Positions 7,994-17,233 are shown, counted from the stretch's first letter. The stretch is DNA of 64,000 nucleotides from Phyllobacterium pellucidum (GCF_013327855.1 NZ_JABUMX010000007.1:124001-188000), one strand, 5' to 3'. The notes: a model not told the origin generated them from the letters alone. Numbers and translations: made by a program.

Positions 7994-9325
7994 TCAGGCG
8001 GCGCGCTTAATGGCATCCCCAAGCATCGAAGCCATCGTGTCGATCTGTTCTTTTTCGACGATCAATGGCGGCGACAGCGCGATCGTGTCGCCGGTCACGC
8101 GGACGAGCAGTCCTTTGTTGAAGCAGTCGACGAACACATCATATCCGCGCGCGCCCGCCGCATCGGCGCGAGGTGCGAGTTCGATACCGGCCACGAGGCC
8201 GATGGTGCGGATATCGATGACATTCGGCAGGCCATTCAGACTGTGCATCGCCTCCTGCCAATGGTCGGCAAGTTCGGCGGCGCGGGTGAGAAGGCCTTCC
8301 TCGCGGTAGATTTCAAGCGTCGCCAGACCTGCGGCACAGGCGACAGGATGTCCCGAATAGGTGTAGCCGTGGAAAAGTTCGATCTGGCTTTCCGGTCCTA
8401 CCATCAGCGCATCATGAACCGCTTCGCTGGCAAAGACTGCGCCCATTGGAACGACGCCGTTGGTCAGACCCTTCGCCGTGGTGACGAGGTCGGGAACTAC
8501 ACCAAAGTAATCGACCGCGAAAGGCGTTCCGAGGCGACCAAAGCCAGTGATCACTTCATCGAATATGAGCAGGATGCCATGCTTCTTGCTGATGGCCCGA
8601 AGCCTTTCGAGATAGCCCTTCGGCGGCAAGAGCACGCCCGTCGAACCTGCAACCGGCTCGACAATGACAGCGGCAATCGTTTCCGCGCCGTGGAGGGCGA
8701 CAAGGCGTTCCAGATCGTCAGCAAGATCAGCGCCATGTTCAGGCAGACCATTCTTGACGAAGGCATTGCGCGCCGGATCGTGTGTATGGCGCATGTGATC
8801 GACGCCGGGCAGGGTCGGGAAAACGCGGCGATTGTTGACGAGCCCGCCGACGGAAATGCCGCCGAAGCCGACGCCATGATAGCCGCGCTCACGGCCGATG
8901 ACGCGTGTACGCGTGCCTTGGCCAATTGCACGCTGATAGGCGATGGCAATCTTGAGTGCGGTGTCGACCGATTCAGAACCAGACCCGGTGAAAAACACCT
9001 TCGTAAGCCCTGCCGCCTTGCCGCCAGGCGCAATTGCCGCAAGCTTTTCGGCGAAATCGAAGACGTAGGGATGGCCCATCTGGAACGTGGGCGCATAGTC
9101 CATCGTCATGAGCTGGCGCGACACCGAGTCGGCAATCTTTTCGCGGCCATGACCTGCATTGACGCACCAGAGACCTGCGGTACCGTCAAGCACCTGCCCG
9201 CCATCCACATCGGTGTAATACATGCCCTTGGCGCCCGCGAGCAGCCGCGGTGCCGCCTTGAACTGGCGGTTAGCCGTAAACGGCATCCAAAAATTTTCAA
9301 GCGATGGGGTGTTCGACATTAGCAT
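7994..9325 (-). CDS. Class III omega-aminotransferase (beta-alanine/omega-amino acid:pyruvate type)
   Basis: PLP-dependent aminotransferase of 443 residues. Hallmarks: FWMPFTANRQFK near the N-terminus, GTAGLWCVNAGHGR, the cofactor-binding SGSESVDTALK, the Asp in LLIFDEVITGFGR, and the Schiff-base lysine in TTAKGLTNG. This fits omega-amino acid:pyruvate transaminases, which move an amino group from beta-alanine or a similar omega-amine to pyruvate. The start at 9325 has a GGAG ribosome site 8 bases upstream; the ORF stays open further up to 9628 but that would overlap the divergent regulator. The divergent XRE-cupin regulator suggests control by an amine or amino acid. Substrate is inferred, not proven. 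Confidence 0.9.
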   Translation of the reverse strand: MLMSNTPSLENFWMPFTANRQFKAAPRLLAGAKGMYYTDVDGGQVLDGTAGLWCVNAGHGREKIADSVSRQLMTMDYAPTFQMGHPYVFDFAEKLAAIAPGGKAAGLTKVFFTGSGSESVDTALKIAIAYQRAIGQGTRTRVIGRERGYHGVGFGGISVGGLVNNRRVFPTLPGVDHMRHTHDPARNAFVKNGLPEHGADLADDLERLVALHGAETIAAVIVEPVAGSTGVLLPPKGYLERLRAISKKHGILLIFDEVITGFGRLGTPFAVDYFGVVPDLVTTAKGLTNGVVPMGAVFASEAVHDALMVGPESQIELFHGYTYSGHPVACAAGLATLEIYREEGLLTRAAELADHWQEAMHSLNGLPNVIDIRTIGLVAGIELAPRADAAGARGYDVFVDCFNKGLLVRVTGDTIALSPPLIVEKEQIDTMASMLGDAIKRAA

Positions 9326-9461
9326 CGGGAGGTCTCCTCTTCTTTGCCGAAAAGGCCACGCTTTGAATTGCCCAACAAGTCCTTTTCTGGGTAAAATCAA
9401 ACCATTGTTTTTGTTGCAACCGCGTGGGATATTTGCGTGATACCAAACAGGTGAAACAGCA

Positions 9462-10010
9462 ATGAGCATCGATCTCGGCGGCCGGCTGCGCTTCCTGCGT
9501 GAAAGGCAAGGACTCTCGCAGCGGGAACTGGCCAAGCGCGCAGGCGTGACCAATTCGACCATATCGCTCATCGAATCCAACCAGACGAATCCTTCGGTTG
9601 GCGCATTGAAGCGCATACTCGACGGCATTCCGATCGGCCTCGCCGAATTCTTTGCGCTCGAGCCCGACCGCCGGCAAAAAGTCTTCTACGAAGCGGGCGA
9701 CCTCGTTGAAATCGGCAAGGGCAATATTTCGTACCGGCAAATTGGCGAAAATCTCTTCGGGCGAATGCTGCAGATCCTCAAGGAACGTTATGAGCCTGGA
9801 GGGGATACGGGAAAGATACCTCTGGTTCACGAAGGCGAGGAAGGCGGCATCGTCATAAGCGGGCGTCTTGAAGTAACGGTCGACGATGAGCGGCGGATAC
9901 TTGGACCCGGTGACGCCTACTATTTCGAAAGCCGCAGGCCGCATCGGTTCCGCTGCGTCGGCCCCAACCCCTGCGAGGTTGTCAGCGCTTGCACTCCGCC
10001 GACTTTTTAG
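9462..10010 (+). CDS. XRE-cupin transcriptional regulator (PuuR-like)
   Basis: A 182-residue regulator with an XRE helix-turn-helix at about residues 8-62 (RERQGLSQRELAKRAGVTNSTIS) and a cupin effector domain at about 105-178 (HEGEEGGIVISGRLEV, YYFESRRPHRFRC). This architecture is typical of PuuR-like repressors of amine and amino-acid catabolism. It is divergent from the omega-aminotransferase gene with 136 bases between them, which makes that gene its probable target. Its 3' end overlaps the end of the convergent LuxR-type gene by four bases, so the two transcripts are antisense to each other at their ends. Confidence 0.9.
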   Translation: MSIDLGGRLRFLRERQGLSQRELAKRAGVTNSTISLIESNQTNPSVGALKRILDGIPIGLAEFFALEPDRRQKVFYEAGDLVEIGKGNISYRQIGENLFGRMLQILKERYEPGGDTGKIPLVHEGEEGGIVISGRLEVTVDDERRILGPGDAYYFESRRPHRFRCVGPNPCEVVSACTPPTF

Positions 10011-10594
10011 CGGAGAGCCGCAAACCAGGCGATGAGTTCGGCGCTGTTGCGCAGGCCATGGGCGCGCATCAGCCGCGCTCGGTGTGCTTCGATGGTCCGC
10101 TTAGACAAACCGATTTCCTGAGCGATCTGGGAGTTGGTCTTGCCCTGCGAGACGAGGGTAAGCACCTGCTTTTGCCGATCGGAGATAAGGCTGGTCGTGG
10201 CGGCAACCGTTCGACTCATCGGCTCGAAACAATATAGCGCCTCGGCGAAAGGGTCTGCGTGGTTGCGGCTGCGCCCCCTTACCTTGCACCAGAAGCTTGT
10301 GCCATCACGCCGGCGCATCAGCCGCTCGTCATAATAGACCCTGCCGCCAGCGAAGTTCGTTTGCCACATTTCGCCGGTCCGCACGAAATCCCTGAGCTTC
10401 GGATAGAGCTTGGAAAAACTCTGGTCGATCAGTTCATCGCGCTCATAGCCGAACTCCTTGGCGAATTCGACATTGCAATCGCGTATGATACGGTACGTCG
10501 CATAGACCATCGGCACCGGCAGGTCGGCCAGCCAGAAGCGCTTGGCGCTTTCAGGATTTGCGATGTCGGAACTCAGAGATGCCGCTGCTGTCAT
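10007..10594 (-). CDS. PAS-LuxR transcriptional regulator
   Basis: A 195-residue protein with an N-terminal PAS-like sensor (about residues 20-125, including FGYERDELIDQS and RRRDGTSFWCKV) and a C-terminal LuxR/GerE helix-turn-helix (about 133-190, LISDRQKQVLTLVSQGKTNSQIAQEIGLSKRTIE). No receiver domain is present, so the PAS domain is presumably the input. It is divergent from scoAB with 80 bases between them and may activate the CoA-transferase genes; this is inferred from position only. Confidence 0.88.
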   Translation of the reverse strand: MTAAASLSSDIANPESAKRFWLADLPVPMVYATYRIIRDCNVEFAKEFGYERDELIDQSFSKLYPKLRDFVRTGEMWQTNFAGGRVYYDERLMRRRDGTSFWCKVRGRSRNHADPFAEALYCFEPMSRTVAATTSLISDRQKQVLTLVSQGKTNSQIAQEIGLSKRTIEAHRARLMRAHGLRNSAELIAWFAALR

Positions 10595-10674
10595 GCAGTA
10601 TTAATACGACTACCTGTACCGCCTCGACAAGCCATACCGTTGCTGTCAGAGGATGGAGAAATGGGAGATTATCC

Positions 10675-11397
10675 TTGAAAAAAGTTCATTCAGATGTGAG
10701 CGGCGCGCTCGATGGCCTGCTGTTCGACGGCATGACCATCATGGCCGGCGGCTTTGGCCTATGCGGCATCCCCGAAGCGTTGATCTATGCGATCCGCGAT
10801 TCAGGGGTCAAGGATCTGACGGTGATTTCCAACAATGCGGGCGTTGACGGCATAGGCCTCGGCGTTCTCCTGGAAACGCGCCAGATTCGCAAGATGGTCT
10901 CGTCCTATGTCGGCGAGAACAAGCTCTTCGCCCAGCAATATCTTTCGGGCGAACTCGAACTCGAGTTCAATCCGCAAGGCACGCTTGCCGAACGTATTCG
11001 CGCCGGTGGCGCGGGCATCCCGGCCTTCTTCACCAAGACAGGTGTCGGAACGATCATTGCCGAGGGCAAGGACGTGCGCGAGTTCGATGGTGAATCCTAC
11101 GTCATGGAACGCGGCCTGTTTGCCGATCTTTCCATCGTCCACGCTTTCAAGGGCGATACGGAAGGTAACCTTGTCTATCGGAAGACTGCGCGCAACTTCA
11201 ACCCGATCATGGCGACGGCCGCGAAGGTCACCGTCGCCGAGGTCGAGCATCTTGTCGATGCGGGCAAGATCGACCCCGATCAGGTGCACACGCCTGGCAT
11301 CTTCGTGAAACGCATCGTGCATGTGCCCGATCCGGTCAAGCATATCGAACAACGAACGACCCGCCCGCGTATCATTGCTGCAAGTGAGGTGAACTAA
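10675..11397 (+). CDS. scoA: 3-oxoacid CoA-transferase subunit A
   Basis: Alpha subunit of succinyl-CoA:3-ketoacid CoA-transferase, which activates acetoacetate (or a related 3-oxoacid) with CoA from succinyl-CoA. Family landmarks are visible: [63 protein letters not shown] and [11 protein letters not shown]. The gene appears to start with TTG at 10675, seven bases after a GGGAG ribosome site. This gives a 240-residue protein with the family N-terminus (start then [11 protein letters not shown]). An ATG at 10558 lies inside the divergent regulator gene and is rejected. The stop is immediately followed by the subunit B start. Confidence 0.94.
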   Translation: MKKVHSDVSGALDGLLFDGMTIMAGGFGLCGIPEALIYAIRDSGVKDLTVISNNAGVDGIGLGVLLETRQIRKMVSSYVGENKLFAQQYLSGELELEFNPQGTLAERIRAGGAGIPAFFTKTGVGTIIAEGKDVREFDGESYVMERGLFADLSIVHAFKGDTEGNLVYRKTARNFNPIMATAAKVTVAEVEHLVDAGKIDPDQVHTPGIFVKRIVHVPDPVKHIEQRTTRPRIIAASEVN

Positions 11398-11398
11398 G

Positions 11399-12040
11399 AT
11401 GGCCTGGACACGCGATCAAATGGCCGAACGCGCCGCCAAGGAACTGCGGGACGGCTTCTACGTCAATCTCGGCATCGGTATTCCGACCCTCGTTGCAAAT
11501 TATATCCCCACCGGCATGAGCGTTCAGTTGCAGAGCGAAAACGGCATGCTCGGCATGGGCCCGTTCCCCTATGAGGGAGACGAAGATGCCGACCTGATCA
11601 ACGCCGGCAAGCAGACCATCACCGAACTGCCGACGACCAGCTATTTCTCCGGTGCGGACAGCTTCGGTATGATACGCGGCGGCCATATCGACCTTTCCAT
11701 TCTCGGCGCGATGCAGGTTTCCCGCAGCGGCGACCTCGCGAACTGGATGGTCCCTGGCAAGATGGTCAAGGGCATGGGCGGCGCCATGGATCTCGTTGCG
11801 GGCGTCAAGCGTGTCGTCGTCGTCATGGAGCATGAGGCCAAGGGAGAAGCCAAGCTTCTCGAAGAGTGCACCCTGCCGCTTACCGGACAGCGCGTCACCG
11901 ACCTCGTCATCACCGATCTCGGTGTCTTTTCCTTCGAGCGTCACGGCGAGCCGAAGATGACGTTGATCGAAATTGCGCCCGGCGTGACGCTTGACGAAAT
12001 CAAGGCAAAAACCCAGGCGAAATACGACGTCGCGATCTGA
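11399..12040 (+). CDS. scoB: 3-oxoacid CoA-transferase subunit B
   Basis: Beta subunit (213 residues) of the CoA-transferase, carrying the catalytic glutamate in the [13 protein letters not shown] motif (about residues 42-54). Other landmarks are [15 protein letters not shown] near the N-terminus, [15 protein letters not shown], and the C-terminal [12 protein letters not shown]. It starts one base after the scoA stop, consistent with a coupled two-gene operon. A perfect hairpin lies 7 bases after the stop codon. Confidence 0.95.
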   Translation: MAWTRDQMAERAAKELRDGFYVNLGIGIPTLVANYIPTGMSVQLQSENGMLGMGPFPYEGDEDADLINAGKQTITELPTTSYFSGADSFGMIRGGHIDLSILGAMQVSRSGDLANWMVPGKMVKGMGGAMDLVAGVKRVVVVMEHEAKGEAKLLEECTLPLTGQRVTDLVITDLGVFSFERHGEPKMTLIEIAPGVTLDEIKAKTQAKYDVAI

Positions 12041-12047
12041 ACCTTGA

Positions 12048-12068
12048 GCGCCGCCGGCGAGGCGGCGC
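12048..12068. terminator. Convergent-gene hairpin between scoB and SDR gene
   Basis: GCGCCGCC (12048-12055) and GGCGGCGC (12061-12068) form a perfect 8-bp stem with a 5-base loop in the 32-base gap between two convergent genes. There is no strong T-run on either side, so it is a probable bidirectional transcription block rather than a canonical intrinsic terminator. Confidence 0.5.
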
Positions 12069-12072
12069 CCAT

Positions 12073-12837
12073 TCACCAGCAGACGAAGCCTCCATCGACG
12101 ACGAGATCGATTCCCGTCACGAAGGACGAGGCGCGGCTGGCAAGAAACACTGCGGGACCGATCATTTCCTCTGGCGCGGCAAGCCGGCCCATTGGCGTAT
12201 CCCGTTCGAAGATCTTGACCTGATCGGCAACTTCCGGGCGCCGGTTCATCGGCGTTAGCGTATATCCAGGGCTGATCGAGTTGACGCGCACGCCCCGATC
12301 AACCCACTCCATTGCGAGGCTCTTCGACAGGTGGATGACTGCTGCCTTTGAGGAGTTGTAGTTTGCCTGTTTGAGGTCGCGATTGACGATCGAGCCCGAC
12401 ATCGAGGCAATATTGATGATGGAGCCCTTGCCTCGCGGCAGCATGACGCGGGCCTCCGCCTGGCAGGACAGGAACACACCGGTGACGTTGACATCGTAGA
12501 CATGCTGCCAGTTTTCGCGTGCCAGCGTTTCGGCTGCGCCGCCCGCCCCGATGCCGGCATTGTTGACGGCAATCGTCAGCGGGCCGAGTTCACTCTCGAT
12601 TCGCTCCACGGCGGTTGCGATATCGTCGGCTGACGTTACCGAGCCTTCAATCGTGATCACCTTGCGCCCGGTCGCGCGAATACGCTTGGCCGTCTCGTCG
12701 AGCCCGCTGCCGGAAGAATGGCCAAAGCAGCCAATATCGGCACCCGCTTCGGCAAGCCCAATAGCTATGGCCTGGCCAATGCCGCTGCCGGCACCCGTCA
12801 CGAGGGCAATTTCGCCTTGAAGATCGAAAAGGTCCAT
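12073..12837 (-). CDS. SDR-family NAD(P)-dependent polyol/sugar dehydrogenase
   Basis: A classical short-chain dehydrogenase of 254 residues. The cofactor loop TGAGSGIGQ is at about residues 15-23, NNAG at about 90, the catalytic Ser in ASMSGS, and Tyr-Lys in YNSSK at about 160-164. It ends with the GGFVCW tail common among rhizobial SDRs that use polyols or sugars. It follows the RbsACB-type importer genes with 17 bases spacing and an AAGGA ribosome site, so it probably oxidises the imported sugar or polyol. The substrate is not deducible; no kinase, isomerase or dedicated regulator sits beside it. Confidence 0.88.
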   Translation of the reverse strand: MDLFDLQGEIALVTGAGSGIGQAIAIGLAEAGADIGCFGHSSGSGLDETAKRIRATGRKVITIEGSVTSADDIATAVERIESELGPLTIAVNNAGIGAGGAAETLARENWQHVYDVNVTGVFLSCQAEARVMLPRGKGSIINIASMSGSIVNRDLKQANYNSSKAAVIHLSKSLAMEWVDRGVRVNSISPGYTLTPMNRRPEVADQVKIFERDTPMGRLAAPEEMIGPAVFLASRASSFVTGIDLVVDGGFVCW

Positions 12838-12854
12838 GTCCAGTCCTTTTCCGG

Positions 12855-13853
12855 CTAGTTCCTCTGGCCCTCGGTGCTAGGCTCGGCGCGGGCAGCCCTT
12901 ACCAGACGCCGCCGCGTGCGGAACGCGCCCCATTGCTGGTCGACCAGCACGCCAATGAGAATAACGCCGCCCATCACCGAGAAGTTGAGGGAAGACGGTA
13001 TGCCGAGGAGGTTCACCAGGTTCTGCAGTTCCTGCAAAAGGATTGTGCCAAGGATGACGCCGACGATGGAGCCTTCGCCGCCGCGCAGCGAGAAGCCACC
13101 GAGCACCGCTGCAGCAATGGCGTAGAGCTCGTAGAAATTGCCATGGCTGGCCGGCGAGATCGAGCGGGTATACATGGCGAAGTAGATTGCAGCGAGCGCG
13201 GTAAGGACACCGCAGATCACATAGGCTGCCATGATGATCCGACCGGTACGGATACCGGAGAAGCGCGCCGCTTCCTCGTTCTTGCCGATCGCGTAGAGGT
13301 AGCGGCCGAAGACCGAGCGGTGCAGGACGACCCACATTATCGCCATGATGACGATCAGCGCTATGAAGCTGTTTGGCACACCGTAGGTGCGGCCAGCGGT
13401 GAGGAACTCTAGCGTCGGGAAATTCTGGCCGAAGGCAAAACCGGCGGTGCCGTCAGCTGTATAGAAGCGGGCAACGCCGCGATAGATCAGAAGGCCGCAC
13501 AAGGTGACGACGAAGGGCTGCAGCTTCAGCCGTGCGATCAGCCAGCCATGCGCCAGGCCGATAAGGCCGCCCAGTATGAGGATGAGAATAAATGCGACGG
13601 GCCAATCCATGCCCCTCGTCGCAATAAAATCTATGAACAGCACGCCGAGGAGAGCGATGGACGAACCGACCGAGAGCTCGATGCCGCCGGTTATGATGAC
13701 GAAGGCCTGGCCGATCGAAAGGATGCCGAAGAGGCCGATCAGGTTGGACGTATTGGCGAGGTTGATGGGCAGCAAAAACCGGGGATTGATCGCAGCAACG
13801 ACCGCGCCCACGACCAGAATGAGAAGTAATAGCCCGATATCTTTCTTGCTCAT
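12855..13853 (-). CDS. Ribose-type ABC transporter permease (RbsC family)
   Basis: Inner-membrane permease of 332 residues with about eight to ten helices. It shows the RbsC/BPD_transp_2 landmarks IITGGIELSVGSSIALLGV, the IGKNEEAARFSGI motif before a cytoplasmic loop, and LGGFSLRGGEGSIVGVILG. The start overlaps the stop of the ATPase gene (ATGA). Only one permease gene is present, so the channel is expected to be a homodimer. Confidence 0.93.
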   Translation of the reverse strand: MSKKDIGLLLLILVVGAVVAAINPRFLLPINLANTSNLIGLFGILSIGQAFVIITGGIELSVGSSIALLGVLFIDFIATRGMDWPVAFILILILGGLIGLAHGWLIARLKLQPFVVTLCGLLIYRGVARFYTADGTAGFAFGQNFPTLEFLTAGRTYGVPNSFIALIVIMAIMWVVLHRSVFGRYLYAIGKNEEAARFSGIRTGRIIMAAYVICGVLTALAAIYFAMYTRSISPASHGNFYELYAIAAAVLGGFSLRGGEGSIVGVILGTILLQELQNLVNLLGIPSSLNFSVMGGVILIGVLVDQQWGAFRTRRRLVRAARAEPSTEGQRN

Positions 13854-15418
13854 CGCCCCTCCGGCTCTCTCTTTGCTAGTCTAGGCTTTTTTCCAACCGC
13901 AAGCAGCATGACGTTTTCCTGGCTGAGATCGTCCTTGTCGAGAATGCCCGAGATCTGGCCCTCGTGCATGACCGCTACGCGGTCGGAAACGCCGATCACT
14001 TCTTCCATGTCGCTCGAGATCATCAGCACCGCGACACCTGCCTCGGCAAGAACCCGCATGAGATTGTAGATCTCAGCCTTCGCGCCGATGTCGATGCCGC
14101 GGGTCGGCTCGTCCATGATGATGATTTTCGGATTCATGGCGAGCCATTTGGCCAGTACGACCTTCTGCTGGTTGCCGCCCGACAAAGAGCCCGTCCGCGT
14201 CGCGACGGAAGGCGCTCTGATCCCGAGACTTGATCGCTGCTTTTCCGCCGTCTTGTTTTCGCTGCGGACCGAGACGAGATATCGTTTCGAATGCGCGGGC
14301 ATGTCAGGCAGTGAAATGTTCTGCGCAATCGGAAAATCGAGGAGGATACCCTCGAGCTTGCGGTCCTCCGGAACAAGAAAGATGCCGTTCGCGACCGCAT
14401 CGGCAGCAGAGTGCAGCCCAAGTTTCTTGCCATCGGTATAGACCTCGCCGCCGAGCCTGGCATCTATACCGAAGAGGACGCGGGCAAGCTCGGTGCGGCC
14501 CGAACCGACAAGGCCGGCAAGTCCGAGGATCTCGCCACGACGAATCTCGAGGCTGACCGGGTGGTGCGGATAGGTCGTGGTGCGAATATCTTGCGCTGAG
14601 AGTGCTACCGCTCCCGGTGTCTGCATCGAAACGGCTGTCCGTGCCTTCAGCGCCCTTCCGATCATCAGTCGAACCATCTCGTCATGATCAATCGCACTTT
14701 TCGGCAAGACCCCGGCGAGGATCCCGTCTCGAAGGACCAGCACGCGATCGGCGACGCGCTCTATTTCATGCAGGCGATGCGAGATGAAAATGACGCTGAT
14801 GCCATCCGCCTTGAGGCCCTTGATGACCGCCAGAAGCTTCTCTGTCTCGGGGAGGGGAAGGCTCGACGTCGGTTCATCGAGAATGACGAGCCGCGAATTT
14901 ATCGAGAGCGCCTTGGCAATTTCCACCATCTGCTGCTGGGCGAGCGAAAGCTTCGAGACCGGCGTGTCAGCACTGAAATTCGCACCCACGCGCTTCAAAA
15001 GCGAACCCACCATTTCGCGCAGCTTGGCGCGGTCGACGAGTTTCAGAGGTCCGGCGCGCAGCGGTTCGCGGCCGAGAAACACATTTGCGGCGACATCGAG
15101 ATTGTCGAAGAGGTTTAGTTCCTGATGAACGAAAGCGATACCGGCGTTCATGCTGCCTTCGACGCTCAATTGGTCGTGTTCGATGCCATCGACCGTGATC
15201 GTTCCACGATCGGGCTTCACCACGCCGCCGAGTATCTTCATCAATGTGGATTTGCCTGCGCCGTTCTCGCCAACGAGGCCGATCACTTCCCCCGGAGCCA
15301 CCTCCATGGAAAAATTATCGAGGGCAACGACACCGGGATAGCTCTTGCGCACGCCCGAAAGGCTCAAGAAAGGCGCTTCGACGCCAGCGAACGACGATGT
15401 TTCAGGTACATTCAACAT
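13850..15418 (-). CDS. Ribose-type ABC transporter ATP-binding protein (RbsA family)
   Basis: A tandem ATPase of 522 residues with two nucleotide-binding domains. The first has Walker A GENGAGKST (about residue 50) and Walker B VILDEPTSSL. The second has the degenerate Walker A GLVGSGRTE usual for this family, a signature SGGNQQKVVLAKWL and Walker B IIMDEPTRGID. It sits between the binding-protein gene and the permease gene. A hairpin at 15448-15475 separates it from the binding-protein gene; no strong ribosome site is seen ahead of its ATG. Confidence 0.94.
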   Translation of the reverse strand: MLNVPETSSFAGVEAPFLSLSGVRKSYPGVVALDNFSMEVAPGEVIGLVGENGAGKSTLMKILGGVVKPDRGTITVDGIEHDQLSVEGSMNAGIAFVHQELNLFDNLDVAANVFLGREPLRAGPLKLVDRAKLREMVGSLLKRVGANFSADTPVSKLSLAQQQMVEIAKALSINSRLVILDEPTSSLPLPETEKLLAVIKGLKADGISVIFISHRLHEIERVADRVLVLRDGILAGVLPKSAIDHDEMVRLMIGRALKARTAVSMQTPGAVALSAQDIRTTTYPHHPVSLEIRRGEILGLAGLVGSGRTELARVLFGIDARLGGEVYTDGKKLGLHSAADAVANGIFLVPEDRKLEGILLDFPIAQNISLPDMPAHSKRYLVSVRSENKTAEKQRSSLGIRAPSVATRTGSLSGGNQQKVVLAKWLAMNPKIIIMDEPTRGIDIGAKAEIYNLMRVLAEAGVAVLMISSDMEEVIGVSDRVAVMHEGQISGILDKDDLSQENVMLLAVGKKPRLAKREPEGR

Positions 15419-15447
15419 AGCTGCATAAACCAGAACTCGAGATCATC

Positions 15448-15475
15448 GAAGACGCCGCCACCGGGCGACGTCTTC
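15448..15475 (-). other. Intercistronic stem-loop after RbsB-type gene
   Basis: An 11-bp stem (15448-15458 with 15465-15475, 6-base loop) lies 22 bases after the binding-protein stop. The single imperfect pair is a G-U wobble only when read as the leftward transcript, which favours an RNA role in that direction. No T-run follows. Confidence 0.55.
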
Positions 15476-15497
15476 CTGATTATCCTGATAGTCTGGT

Positions 15498-16454
15498 TCA
15501 ATTTCCAGCCATTGCTTTCAGATTTGCTGCATACTTGTCGACATCGTCCTTGCCGATGATCACGGTTGGAATGATGATCAGCTTATTGTCAGGGATACCC
15601 GACTTGTCGCCACCGAGATAAGCCGCCATCAGCTTCATGCCGCGGTAGGCCCATTCGAACGGCTGTTGCACGACAGTGGCGGCAACAGTCCCTTCCTTGA
15701 CGCCACCCAGCGTGATCGGATCATCGTCGAAACCGACGACCGTGATCTGGCCAAGCTTACCGGCATCGCGCAGCGCTTCGTAGATTCGCGGCGTATTGTA
15801 CGAATAGAACCCGACCATGCAGGTCACGTCAGGGCTCGCGACAAGCGCATCCTCAACGTTCTTTTTGGCACGCGTTTGGTCGATATCATCACCGCGCACA
15901 TCGACGAGTTCGATCTTGGTACCGGCAAGACCATCCTTCATGCCCTGAATGCGCTCTTTGGCGTTGTCCGCCCCGAGCAGGCCGACAAATCCGATGCACT
16001 TGCCACCATTCGGCATGGCTTTCTTGGCAATTTCGGCTGCCTGCTTGCCCGCATCGACGTTCGACGACCCGATATAGGCGACGCGGTTGGTCTGCGGCGC
16101 ATCGCTGTCAGTGGTGAAGAGCGCGGTCTGCGAGGCAATCTTGTTCAGCCCGTCAGTCGACGTTTTGGGATCGACCGCTGAAACCATGATGCCCTTGACG
16201 CCGGCGGTAACGAGATCGTCCATCAACCGCTGCTGGATGGCAACGGAGGATTGCTCCGGATATTTAAGCTCGAGCGAGTAGTCCGGCAGTTCCGCCTGGG
16301 CCTTCTTGACACCGGCTTCTGCGGCCTTCCAGAAGTCGGAGGCGCCGTTGACGACAAAGGCCAGGGTGGGCTTATCCGCGGCGTTGGCGATGGGCACTCC
16401 GGCTGCCCCAAGGACAAGAGCAGCGGTTAAGCCAGCAGCTAATGCAAGTCTCAT
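15498..16454 (-). CDS. Ribose-type periplasmic sugar-binding protein (RbsB family)
   Basis: Substrate receptor of 318 residues. A Sec signal peptide ends at about residue 28 (ANA/AD); the mature part starts KPTLAFVVNGASDFWKAAEAG, the type I periplasmic-binding (LacI-like) fold. DSDAP and GFDDD lie at the sugar-binding positions. The start at 16454 is chosen for its GGGAGG ribosome site and signal peptide; upstream in-frame codons to 16541 are noncoding in character. It leads the SBP-ATPase-permease-SDR operon. Ligand is unknown; a pentose or polyol fits the SDR neighbour. Confidence 0.92.
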   Translation of the reverse strand: MRLALAAGLTAALVLGAAGVPIANAADKPTLAFVVNGASDFWKAAEAGVKKAQAELPDYSLELKYPEQSSVAIQQRLMDDLVTAGVKGIMVSAVDPKTSTDGLNKIASQTALFTTDSDAPQTNRVAYIGSSNVDAGKQAAEIAKKAMPNGGKCIGFVGLLGADNAKERIQGMKDGLAGTKIELVDVRGDDIDQTRAKKNVEDALVASPDVTCMVGFYSYNTPRIYEALRDAGKLGQITVVGFDDDPITLGGVKEGTVAATVVQQPFEWAYRGMKLMAAYLGGDKSGIPDNKLIIIPTVIIGKDDVDKYAANLKAMAGN

Positions 16455-16787
16455 AACTAACCTCCCATTAAAGTCCGTATTGCGCCCGGACCGTTGGCAA
16501 TCTGACCATCGCGTCGTTCCTTCCTCCAAGGCCGACGACACAACGGGGAGCCGATGAAATCGGCTTTCCGACCATGACTTTAATTGGGTAATTGTTATTA
16601 GTAAACTCTATTATCATATAGTATTATCAATCTTTCACGTGCGTCGTACGAGGCCGCTGCGGGGTGGCCGGCGGCGGAACGGGACCATGAGAGGTTGAGC
16701 GAAGATTGGGTCCATCTGATTCTAGCGACCAGCCTTCGAAGATCAGGAAAGCCAGAAATCGCAGAGCTTTCGACGAGTGGGGGCTCG
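16455..16787. promoter_or_regulatory. Upstream region of the RbsB-type operon
   Basis: This 333-base stretch has no gene I can support. Its middle (about 16575-16635) is AT-rich and holds two direct copies of TATTATCA at 16609-16616 and 16622-16629, 13 bases apart, which could be part of a promoter or regulator site for the leftward importer operon. The rightward open frame starting at 16695 lacks a ribosome site and family features. Confidence 0.35.
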
Positions 16788-16970
16788 CTACCTCGTCCGT
16801 TTCACGACGCAGACGGGGCTTGCGCCAGGGTACTGGGGATCCTGCTCGACGCAGGCAGCATCATAACGGAAAGTCCCGTAATAGACGCGCGCGCAGCCCG
16901 AAAGCAGCGGAGCGAATGTTACAATCACCAGGAATATGGCCCTGAAATAATTCCTGCCTTGGTGGTTCAT
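16788..16970 (-). CDS. Small putative lipoprotein
   Basis: A 60-residue protein with a positively charged N-terminus, a hydrophobic segment at about residues 12-22 and a lipobox LLSGC at about 22-26, which predicts lipidation at the cysteine. The short mature part contains two more cysteines and no recognised domain. The ATG at 16970 is chosen because GAGGAAA precedes it directly; the frame stays open 20 codons further upstream without a ribosome site. No operon partner is present. I do not recognise the family; it may not be expressed. Confidence 0.5.
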   Translation of the reverse strand: MNHQGRNYFRAIFLVIVTFAPLLSGCARVYYGTFRYDAACVEQDPQYPGASPVCVVKRTR

Positions 16971-17233
16971 TTTCCTCGATCTCGTTCCTATATGAGCGTT
17001 TGAAAGTGACACAGTGGCGTAACAATCCACTGATATTCTTCACTAATTGACCGAACCGACAATCGGCAGCCGCAGCAGTCTAGCAAAATCTGGTGCCAGA
17101 ATAAGGCAAGTACCCGTTAAGGTTGTGTTCACGTTTTCCGTGAGCCTGCACAAAAGGCTTGATCGAGCGGGATTGACGTATAAGTTCGGCCTTCCGATTT
17201 GTTAACCAAACCTTTCACGTTAGGAGCAAAGCG
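16971..17233. other. Noncoding spacer upstream of small XRE gene
   Basis: No coding signal. A TTGACG hexamer at about 17173-17178 lies some 55 bases before the small XRE gene and could be the -35 of its promoter; no clear -10 was found. Confidence 0.3.

Noticed and set aside
16695..17003. A 102-codon open frame on the plus strand in the sparse gap
   Set aside because: No ribosome site, no family features, and it overlaps the better supported small lipoprotein on the other strand.
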